Position numbers and translations under genes: made by a program. The notes below the pieces were generated by a model that saw only the letters and a program-made list of their open reading frames with translations, was not told the origin of the DNA and did not search any database. A stretch of 6,256 nucleotides of DNA from Chloroflexota bacterium (lineage in GTDB: Bacteria; Chloroflexota; Anaerolineae; Anaerolineales; UBA4823): contig JAJZSS010000108.1 in assembly GCA_021849525.1 (NCBI GenBank), positions 1 to 6,256 on the forward strand. The letters run 5' to 3'. Shown piece by piece: positions 1 through 5,111 of the stretch (positions are counted from its first letter, which is position 1; every line of letters starts with the position of its first letter).

Positions 1-895
1 ACCTGTACTGGTCGCTCTCTTCCAGGGCGATGAAGATCGTCTCCGGGTCGTGGGGATGCACGGCGATTGGAAAACCAAAGCGGCTGGGCAGGCGTCCCTC
101 GCCGATATCCTGCCAGAACTCGCCGGCGTTATCGCTGCGGTACACCCCGCAGTGGTTCTGCTGGTACAGGCGCTCCGGGCGGGAAGGGTGCAGCGCCATT
201 TTGTGCAGGCACTGCCCGTATTCGGGCAGGGTATTGGGCAGGAAATCAGCCCGCGTGTTGCGGTTGCGCGGCTGCCAGCTCTGCCCACCGTCGTCGGTGC
301 GGTAGCAGCCGCCGGTGGAAATGCCCAGGTACATGCGCTGGGGATTGGTCGGGTCGAGCAGGATGCTGTGCAGGCACAGCCCACCCGCCCCAGGAAACCA
401 CTCCGGGCGGTGAGGATGGTCGTAAAAGGCGGCGTTGACTTCCCAGGTCTGCCCGTTATCGTCCGAGCGGAACAGCGCCGCCGGCTCGATCCCGGCAAAG
501 ATAACTCCCGGCTGCCTCTCCAGCCCCGGGCGGATATGCCAGATCTGGTTCACCTTTTCAGGCTCCTGGACAGCTGTTTCAGGCGCCCGAGCCTCATCCG
601 GGTTGCCAACCGGCCGGCCGGATGCCGAGGGGCGGGTGAACGCCGGGGCAGTCGCGGTTTGCTGCCAACTTTCGCCGCCGTCGTCGGAGGTGTGCAGGCT
701 GGGACCGAAGACATCGCTGCTCAAGGCGCTGAACAACCTGCCGTTGCGGGGATCCTGCACCATGTGCATCACTTTCCAGCCTTTAAACAGCAGCGGACCG
801 GGTTTCCAGGCGCTGCGGTCGGCGTTGGCGCCGAAGACAAAGCCCCCTTTGCGCGTGCCCACCAGTAAAGCGGTTTTGCCAGAAGCTGAGCTCAT
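1..895 (-). CDS. BNR/Asp-box beta-propeller protein (sialidase-like fold), 3' end beyond the window
   Basis: Reading leftwards from ATG at 895, 298 codons stay open to the window edge, so the C-terminus is missing. The sequence carries four Asp-box motifs (S/T-x-D-x-G-x-x-W): residues 70-77 (SDDGGESW), 144-151 (SDDNGQTW), 200-207 (TDDGGQSW) and 254-261 (SDNAGEFW). These mark the beta-hairpin turns of BNR/sialidase-type propellers. The blocks GTRKGGF, PHRPEW, GAGGLCLHS, YGQCLHK and QQNHCGVYRSD match a widespread bacterial family annotated as WD40/YVTN/BNR-like or exo-alpha-sialidase. Its true substrate is unknown, and I see no proof of sialidase catalytic residues. No signal peptide or membrane segment is visible, so a cytoplasmic location is likely. 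Residues 83-112 look like a Pro/Ala-rich insertion between the first blades. AGGAGG at 906-901, 5 nt before the ATG, fixes the start. The gene is divergent from the respiratory operon and has its own strong promoter. Confidence 0.9.
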   Translation of the reverse strand, partial: MSSASGKTALLVGTRKGGFVFGANADRSAWKPGPLLFKGWKVMHMVQDPRNGRLFSALSSDVFGPSLHTSDDGGESWQQTATAPAFTRPSASGRPVGNPDEARAPETAVQEPEKVNQIWHIRPGLERQPGVIFAGIEPAALFRSDDNGQTWEVNAAFYDHPHRPEWFPGAGGLCLHSILLDPTNPQRMYLGISTGGCYRTDDGGQSWQPRNRNTRADFLPNTLPEYGQCLHKMALHPSRPERLYQQNHCGVYRSDNAGEFWQDIGEGRLPSRFGFPIAVHPHDPETIFIALEESDQYR

Positions 896-935
896 ATTTA
901 CCTCCTAAAACGATCGGGATTCACCAGGTGGCTCG

Positions 936-964
936 ATTATAGGACAGGTGTTCTATGGGGTCAA
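936..964 (-). promoter_or_regulatory. Sigma-70 type promoter of the beta-propeller gene
   Basis: On the minus strand, TTGACC (964-959) and TATAAT (941-936) are separated by exactly 17 nt. This is one mismatch from the ideal -35 box and a perfect -10 box. Transcription should begin near 929, giving a leader of about 34 nt that contains the AGGAGG site at 906-901. No other promoter for the leftward gene is as good. Confidence 0.8.
939..956. promoter_or_regulatory. Candidate operator: 18-bp near-perfect palindrome between divergent genes
   Basis: The arms ATAGGACA (939-946) and TGTTCTAT (949-956) are inverted repeats matching at 7 of 8 positions around a central GG. The element lies between the -35 and -10 boxes of the leftward promoter and overlaps the -10 by 3 nt, which is a classic repressor position. 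Relative to the predicted rightward start near 991, its centre is at about -43, close to the position of class II activators. The dyad does not match the CRP/FNR consensus. The half-site vaguely recalls Rrf2-family sites, but I cannot name the regulator. The dyad itself is seen in the sequence; its function is inferred. Confidence 0.5.
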
Positions 965-978
965 GGGTGAATTCCGTT

Positions 979-984
979 TATAAT
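979..984 (+). promoter_or_regulatory. -10 box of the respiratory operon, predicting a leaderless transcript
   Basis: A perfect TATAAT ends 8 nt before the ATG at 993. Normal -10 geometry puts the transcription start near 991, so the mRNA would begin 0-2 nt from the start codon. At 16-18 nt spacing the -35 region reads like TGGGGT and has no resemblance to TTGACA, so the promoter may need an activator. The palindrome at 939-956 is well placed for one. Confidence 0.55.
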
Positions 985-992
985 TGACGATC

Positions 993-1832
993 ATGGCCAA
1001 TCCAACCACTGCAATCGCCCCTTCCCTGTTCCGCAGACAAATCGCCCTGCCGCAGGATCATGGCTCGTGGGTCTTTCTGCTCAGCCCGCTGCTGATCGGC
1101 CTGTTTGCCGGCGGCTGGGTGAGTACCAGCGCCTATTTAATCGTGGCCGCAATGGCAGCATTTCTGATCCGCCAGCCGGTCACCATGCTGGTGAAAATCT
1201 ACGCTCACCGCCGCCCACGCCGGGATCTACCGGCTGCCTGGTTCTGGCTCGGCGTTTATTCTGCCCTGGGGCTGGTTGGACTCATCGGTCTGGCGCTCAC
1301 AGGGCATGCCTATTTGCTCTGGCTGGCCCTGCCTGGAGTGCCGGTTTTTATCTTCCACCTGCTGCTGGTCAGCCGGCGGGAGGAACGCCGCCAGCTGGGG
1401 GTTGAGCTGGTGGGCAGCGGGGTGCTGGCGCTGGCGGCACCGGCTGCTTACTGGGTTGGAATCGGGGCAGCCGATCCTTACGGCTGGTGGTTGTTTGGGC
1501 TGTGCTGGCTCCAATCGGCGGCTTCCATTGTCTACGCCTACTTGCGCCTCCAACAGCGCGAGCTTACCGCCCGCCCACCCGAAACCGAGCTGCTCAAAAT
1601 GAGCCGGCGCGCCTTTCTCTACACCGGCTTCAATCTCTTTGCTACCCTGATCCTCAGCGCCCTCAAGATCCTGCCGCCCTGGATCTGGATTCCCTTTGCC
1701 CTGCAGTCCGCCGAGACGCTCCACGGATCCGTGATTCAGCCCGCCATCGGCTGGAAGCCCACCCGCATCGGGATCCGCCAGCTCATCGTCAGCTCGCTCT
1801 TTACTCTGCTCTTTATCCTCACCTGGCGATAA
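993..1832 (+). CDS. YwiC-like family integral membrane protein
   Basis: This is a 279-residue polytopic membrane protein. The N-terminal motif PQDHGSW (residues 20-26), followed at once by a long hydrophobic segment, is the hallmark of the YwiC-like family (K/Q-x-HG-x-W). Further family-like blocks are RQLGVELVG (133-141), QSAASIVYAYLRL (174-186) and the C-terminal KPTRIGIRQL (255-264). About seven to eight hydrophobic segments can be seen, at roughly 26-41, 45-60, 82-103, 106-126, 137-158, 164-182, 208-238 and 262-278. The biochemical function is unknown. In Bacillus subtilis ywiC lies in the fnr/narGHJI region, so a place at the head of a quinol-oxidising operon fits a respiratory role, perhaps in quinone or haem metabolism (inference). 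ATG 993 is preferred over an in-frame TTG at 984, because that codon overlaps the -10 box. No Shine-Dalgarno site precedes it. Cytochrome b follows 18 nt later. Confidence 0.8.
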   Translation: MANPTTAIAPSLFRRQIALPQDHGSWVFLLSPLLIGLFAGGWVSTSAYLIVAAMAAFLIRQPVTMLVKIYAHRRPRRDLPAAWFWLGVYSALGLVGLIGLALTGHAYLLWLALPGVPVFIFHLLLVSRREERRQLGVELVGSGVLALAAPAAYWVGIGAADPYGWWLFGLCWLQSAASIVYAYLRLQQRELTARPPETELLKMSRRAFLYTGFNLFATLILSALKILPPWIWIPFALQSAETLHGSVIQPAIGWKPTRIGIRQLIVSSLFTLLFILTWR

Positions 1833-1850
1833 ACATCGACCCCTACCTCC

Positions 1851-2888
1851 ATGCGCCCATCCTTCTTCCACCACCTCCACCCCCCTACCATCCCCGCCTC
1901 CCAGTCGCGTTTTCGCTATACCCTGGGGGCAGGCGGTTATTCTGTCTTCCTGACCCTGGTGCTGCTGGTCAGCGGCGCCTTGTTGATGTTCTATTACGTC
2001 CCCACCCCCGCCGAAGCCGGGCCTTCCATCCAGATGATCACCTTCCTGGTGCCTTTTGGTGCCCTGGTGCGCAACCTGCATTACTGGTCCGCCCAGATCC
2101 TGGTGGTGGTGGCAGCCATTCACATGCTGCGCGTGATATTCACCGGGGCATACAACTCCCCGCGCCGCTTCAATTATCTGCTCGGCCTGAGCCTGTTCGT
2201 CCTGGCCTTATTCCTGGATTTCACCGGCTACGTCCTGCGCTGGGATGAAGGCGTGCGCTGGGCGCTGGTGGCCGGCACCAACCTGGTCGATTCCATCCCC
2301 TGGATTGGTCCCGGGCTGTACCGCCTGGTGATGGGCGCCTCGCAGCCCGGCCCGGCAGCCCTGACTCGCTTCTACACCTGGCATATCTTCGGCCTGGTGG
2401 TGCTCCTGCTGGGCGTCGGCGTCTGGCATATTTTCCGGGTGCGCCGGGATGGCGGGATCGCCGTCCCACCCCCCGAGCAGCGCAGCACGCCGCAGCGTAT
2501 CAGCCGCTTCGAGCTGGTGCGCCGCGAAGGCCTGGCGGCCCTGATCGGGACTGCTGTGCTGTTACTGGTTTCTGCGTTCATCCCTGCCCCGCTCGCCCCG
2601 CCGATGAGCGAAGTCACCTCCCAGGCAGCCGATTCCAGCGCCCCCTGGTTCTTCCTGTGGGTCCAGCAGCTGCTCAAATCGGGGGATGCCTTCTGGATGG
2701 GGGTCTTCGTGCCGCTGGTGGTGCTGGCTGTCCTGGGCGCCATCCCCTACCTCCTGCCCGCGGTCAAGCCAGACGAGCTGGGGCGCTGGTTCCCACGCAG
2801 CGGGCGGCCGGCGCAGGTGCTGGCTCTGATCCTGGTTCTGGCCGTGCTCGGCCTGACCCTCGCCGCTGCCCTGGCTCCCCCGGCATGA
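1851..2888 (+). CDS. Cytochrome b of a bc/b6f-type complex (fused N- and C-terminal domains)
   Basis: This 345-residue protein is the quinol-oxidising, dihaem membrane core of a Rieske/cytochrome b complex. Hydrophobic helices lie at about 28-50, 75-98, 108-128, 174-195, 226-245, 281-303 and 320-340. Two histidine pairs bind the b haems: H77/H91 (13 residues between) and H178/H193 (14 residues between). The longer second spacing is typical of b6f and Firmicutes-type proteins rather than mitochondrial bc1. TGYVLRWDEGVRWAL (125-139) matches the Qo-site block TGYVLPWDQ. The C-terminal three-helix domain corresponds to b6f subunit IV, but its PEWY motif reads APWF (264-267). The protein has no cysteine, so it cannot bind the covalent haem c-n of b6f. 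The only possible start is ATG 1851. It is in the same frame as the upstream gene's stop and has no Shine-Dalgarno site, so coupled reinitiation is likely. Its TGA overlaps the next ATG. Confidence 0.92.
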   Translation: MRPSFFHHLHPPTIPASQSRFRYTLGAGGYSVFLTLVLLVSGALLMFYYVPTPAEAGPSIQMITFLVPFGALVRNLHYWSAQILVVVAAIHMLRVIFTGAYNSPRRFNYLLGLSLFVLALFLDFTGYVLRWDEGVRWALVAGTNLVDSIPWIGPGLYRLVMGASQPGPAALTRFYTWHIFGLVVLLLGVGVWHIFRVRRDGGIAVPPPEQRSTPQRISRFELVRREGLAALIGTAVLLLVSAFIPAPLAPPMSEVTSQAADSSAPWFFLWVQQLLKSGDAFWMGVFVPLVVLAVLGAIPYLLPAVKPDELGRWFPRSGRPAQVLALILVLAVLGLTLAAALAPPA

Positions 2889-4144
2889 AAATCAGGCTTT
2901 TCGCCGGCACATTGTTCCTGCTGGTCGTCCTGGTAGCCGTCGCCTGGCAGGCTGCGCGCCAGCCGCGCCCGGTGGCGCTCACACCGACGATCAGCGGCAA
3001 GGAGGAATACTGCCTCACCTGCCACGCCGATCTGCCCGAGATCAGCGCCTCCCACCCGGTGGAAAGCTTCGGCTGCGTGCTTTGTCACGGCGGCGAACGG
3101 CTCGCTCTGGACGCCGACCTGGCCCATTCCACGATGCGCGGCGGGAGCAATCCCTCCGATCTGGCGGTCGCCGGGCTCTCGTGCGGCGGCAGTGACTGCC
3201 ATTCCGGCAGCCCCGAGCTGCAGCGTGACCATGTTGGGCGCGTCCTGACCAGCATCCAGACCACCTACGCCGGGGCGATTGCCAGTCTGCGCTTCTCCTT
3301 CGGCGCCCAGGACAGTCTGGCCGCCAGGCAGGCCATCGCCCCAGTCCAGGCCCTCCACCCGCCTGCCGGCAATCAGGACCAGCGCCCGCAGTACCTGGAA
3401 GCGTTCGACCCGGCAGCAGAGTCCAATCCTTTTCTTCAATCTTTCGGGGAGAACTGCCTCAACTGCCACCTGCGCGCCGAGGCGCTGCCCGGAAATGAAT
3501 ACGCCCGCTTCACCGGCTGCGCCGCCTGCCATCCCCCCACCGCCGGCAGCGATCTCAGCGAGCCGGACCGCCAGCCGGTCCACCAGCTCACCACCGCCAT
3601 CCCCTACACCCAGTGCAACGCCTGCCACAATCGCGGCAATTACGACCTGCGCACCATGAGCTTCGTTCCCCGCCCCGACGCCCCGGCCGACCGCCTGCAC
3701 GATTATTACCAGCCCATCACCCAGTTCACCCGCTGCGAATACGAGCTGGACTGCCTGGACTGCCACACACGCACTGAAGCCATGGGCGACGGCTACCTGT
3801 ACAACGACCAGCAAGAACAGCAGTATGTGCAGTGTAAAACCTGCCACGGCACCCTCACCGAGCCGCCGCTCACCCGCACCATTCGCAACGAGGCCGATCT
3901 GGCCCTGCGCCTGGCCTATCTGAATCCGGATGTCCCCCTGCAAATCGGTGATACCATTGTGGTCACCGATAAGGGCGAGCCCATGTGGAACCTGCGCCAG
4001 CTAACGGATGGCAGCTTTGAGATGGTCACCAAAGTCACCCACGTGCGCTACCCGCTGCCGCTGGTACAGGGTTCCGCCTGCACCCAAAAACCTGAAGAAC
4101 AAGAGTCGCGCTACTGCCATGCCTGCCACGCTGTCGAACGCTAA
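2885..4144 (+). CDS. Membrane-anchored nonaheme c-type cytochrome of the bc complex
   Basis: This 419-residue protein has nine haem-attachment motifs. Eight are CXXCH (first Cys at 43, 64, 191, 212, 244, 290, 317 and 411) and one is CX4CH (CGGSDCH, 100-106). Residues 1-22 form a basic-then-hydrophobic segment that acts as a signal peptide or, more likely, an uncleaved anchor, which places the haem domain outside the membrane. Seven histidines outside the motifs (57, 81, 116, 158, 233, 272, 386), plus H412, could be distal haem ligands, so mostly bis-His coordination is expected. Two haem-free stretches, 107-190 and 322-410, divide the protein. The second looks beta-rich and polar. The start at 2885 forms an ATGA overlap with cytochrome b and gives a proper export signal. 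An earlier start would run 230 nt inside cytochrome b. The position between cytochrome b and Rieske suggests that it replaces cytochrome c1 as electron acceptor. I do not recognise a named family. Confidence 0.9.
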   Translation: MKIRLFAGTLFLLVVLVAVAWQAARQPRPVALTPTISGKEEYCLTCHADLPEISASHPVESFGCVLCHGGERLALDADLAHSTMRGGSNPSDLAVAGLSCGGSDCHSGSPELQRDHVGRVLTSIQTTYAGAIASLRFSFGAQDSLAARQAIAPVQALHPPAGNQDQRPQYLEAFDPAAESNPFLQSFGENCLNCHLRAEALPGNEYARFTGCAACHPPTAGSDLSEPDRQPVHQLTTAIPYTQCNACHNRGNYDLRTMSFVPRPDAPADRLHDYYQPITQFTRCEYELDCLDCHTRTEAMGDGYLYNDQQEQQYVQCKTCHGTLTEPPLTRTIRNEADLALRLAYLNPDVPLQIGDTIVVTDKGEPMWNLRQLTDGSFEMVTKVTHVRYPLPLVQGSACTQKPEEQESRYCHACHAVER

Positions 4145-4565
4145 AACCCCCTCCCTCCCCCGCCGGGATTTTCTCACCCTGGCCTGGAAAAGCCTGCTCG
4201 CCATCAGCGGCGCCCTGAGCTTCGCCGGGATGCTGCGCTTCCTCTCCCACGAGCCTTATCCCTCCCCGGTCACCAAATTCGACTTGGGGCTGGCGGATGA
4301 TTTCCCTCCCGGCACAGTCGCCCGCATCCCTGAAGCCAGCGCTATCGTGCTGCACGGAGAGCAAGGCCTGGTCGCCTACAGCCTGGTCTGCCCTCATCTG
4401 GGCTGCACGGTTGAATCCCAGAAAGATGGCTTCGAGTGCCCCTGCCACGGCTCCCGCTTCGACGCCCAGGGCAGCCTGGTGCGCGGCCCGGCCAGCCAGG
4501 GTCTGCGCATCCTGAAATTAGAGGTGGATCAAGCCGGCCATCTCATCCTGGATACCGCCGCTTAG
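4119..4565 (+). CDS. Rieske [2Fe-2S] iron-sulfur protein, Tat-exported
   Basis: This 148-residue protein is the high-potential arm of the bc complex, taking one electron from quinol at cytochrome b. A Tat signal (PRRDFL, residues 14-19) precedes a hydrophobic anchor at about 21-42. The cluster-binding boxes are CPHLGC (91-96) and CPCHGS (107-112). C91, H93, C107 and H110 are the ligands, and C96 and C109 form the expected disulfide. After box II the sequence is RFD, so the Tyr that normally hydrogen-bonds the cluster (HGSxY) is F114. This predicts a lower midpoint potential, as expected for menaquinol. The protein is short for the family, with minimal loops. ATG 4119 overlaps the upstream gene by 26 nt and is the only plausible start. 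The next Met lies after the twin arginines, and the upstream in-frame Met at 4008 would add an unrelated leader. No Shine-Dalgarno site is seen, so translation is probably coupled. Confidence 0.92.
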   Translation: MPATLSNAKTPSLPRRDFLTLAWKSLLAISGALSFAGMLRFLSHEPYPSPVTKFDLGLADDFPPGTVARIPEASAIVLHGEQGLVAYSLVCPHLGCTVESQKDGFECPCHGSRFDAQGSLVRGPASQGLRILKLEVDQAGHLILDTAA

Positions 4566-4616
4566 CGGTCTGCCGGCCTTGCCATTATGGAAATATCTGT
4601 CAAATCACCGCTTTCC

Positions 4617-4647
4617 TTACAACCAAAAAGCAGGTAAGACGTATATC
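4617..4647 (+). promoter_or_regulatory. Possible weak promoter before the first DUF4870-like gene
   Basis: TTACAA (4617-4622) is followed after 19 nt by TATATC (4642-4647), or after 18 nt by GTATAT. Each box is a 4-5 of 6 match and the spacing is slightly long. The 103-nt gap after the Rieske stop has no hairpin terminator, so read-through from the respiratory operon is also possible. Confidence 0.3.
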
Positions 4648-4668
4648 AGAGTAATAGGAGACAATCGC

Positions 4669-4998
4669 ATGAATGAACAAACTTCCTCCCCCGATGTCAG
4701 CCAGGACGACCGCCTGTGGGCAGCTTTAGGGTATCCCATCGCCATCATTGCGGTGATCGTCCTGCTCATGGATGATAAAAAGAACCGCCCGTTTATCCGG
4801 TACCATGCCATCCAGGCTTTGATTTTGAACCTGGCAATGTATGTCCTGATGACCGTCCTGGCGATCAGCGTCGTGGGCACGGTCTGCGCACCATTCTTAT
4901 GGTTCGTCACCCTGTGGCCGGCATACGATGCCTTCCGGGGCAACTGGACCGAACTGCCGGTGATCACAACCTTTATTAAGAACCAGGGCTGGGCGTAA
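4669..4998 (+). CDS. Small DUF4870/Tic20-like membrane protein
   Basis: This 109-residue protein has a short polar N-terminus and three hydrophobic segments, at about 17-34, 47-70 and 72-88. The pattern DDRLWAALGYP (13-23), then a charged loop DDKKNRP (35-41), then YHAIQALILNL (45-55) is typical of the DUF4870/Tic20-like family of small membrane proteins, whose function is unknown. The YHA(I/M)Q motif is shared with the next gene, so the two are paralogues. ATG 4669 is supported by AGGAG at 4656-4660, 8 nt upstream. An in-frame ATG at 4579 would add 30 residues of unrelated polar sequence with no good ribosome site and is rejected. There is no sign that the protein belongs to the bc complex other than its position 103 nt downstream. 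Confidence 0.8.
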   Translation: MNEQTSSPDVSQDDRLWAALGYPIAIIAVIVLLMDDKKNRPFIRYHAIQALILNLAMYVLMTVLAISVVGTVCAPFLWFVTLWPAYDAFRGNWTELPVITTFIKNQGWA

Positions 4999-5036
4999 AC
5001 CTTTGGGTATAAGCACATCCCTGCTGATGCACCTGT

Positions 5037-5066
5037 TTGCAATTGCATCCCGCCTGCCCTGATAAC
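5037..5066 (+). promoter_or_regulatory. Possible promoter before the long DUF4870-like gene
   Basis: TTGCAA (5037-5042) lies 18 nt before GATAAC (5061-5066). Both are partial matches. A separate TATTAT at 5077-5082 is a better -10 but has no -35 at the correct distance. The 113-nt gap between the two DUF4870-like genes leaves room for a separate promoter. Confidence 0.25.
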
Positions 5067-5097
5067 TGACAGTTCGTATTATTACCGCCAACCTTAT

Positions 5098-5104
5098 AAA
5101 GGAG
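5098..5104 (+). promoter_or_regulatory. Ribosome binding site fixing a GTG start
   Basis: AAAGGAG lies 7 nt before GTG 5112, which is ideal spacing. It would be 16 nt from the in-frame ATG at 5121, too far, so GTG is the start. Confidence 0.75.
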
Positions 5105-5111
5105 AATAACC

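Noticed and set aside
50..868. Plus-strand open frame of 272 codons
   Set aside because: It is antisense to the beta-propeller gene, has no recognisable protein family, and comes from GC-rich third-position bias. The minus strand carries clear Asp-box motifs.
984..992. TTG start for the YwiC-like protein
   Set aside because: The codon overlaps the TATAAT box and would lie upstream of the predicted transcription start.
1227..2123. Minus-strand open frame of 298 codons
   Set aside because: It spans two genes on the other strand and encodes Gly/Gln/Glu-rich sequence with no family features.
2657..2884. Upstream start for the nonaheme cytochrome
   Set aside because: It would overlap cytochrome b by about 230 nt and hide the signal peptide. 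ATG 2885 gives a normal export signal and an ATGA overlap.
2747..3943. Minus-strand open frame of 398 codons
   Set aside because: It is antisense to the nonaheme cytochrome and the end of cytochrome b. Its translation is low-complexity Gly/Ala/Val with no motif, while the opposite strand has nine haem motifs.
4008..4118. Upstream in-frame ATG for the Rieske protein
   Set aside because: It would place 37 unrelated, Cys-containing residues before a normal Tat signal.
5026..5049. Inverted repeat GATGCA/TGCATC after the first DUF4870-like gene
   Set aside because: Only 6 bp with a 12-nt loop and no T tract, so it is not a convincing terminator and could occur by chance.
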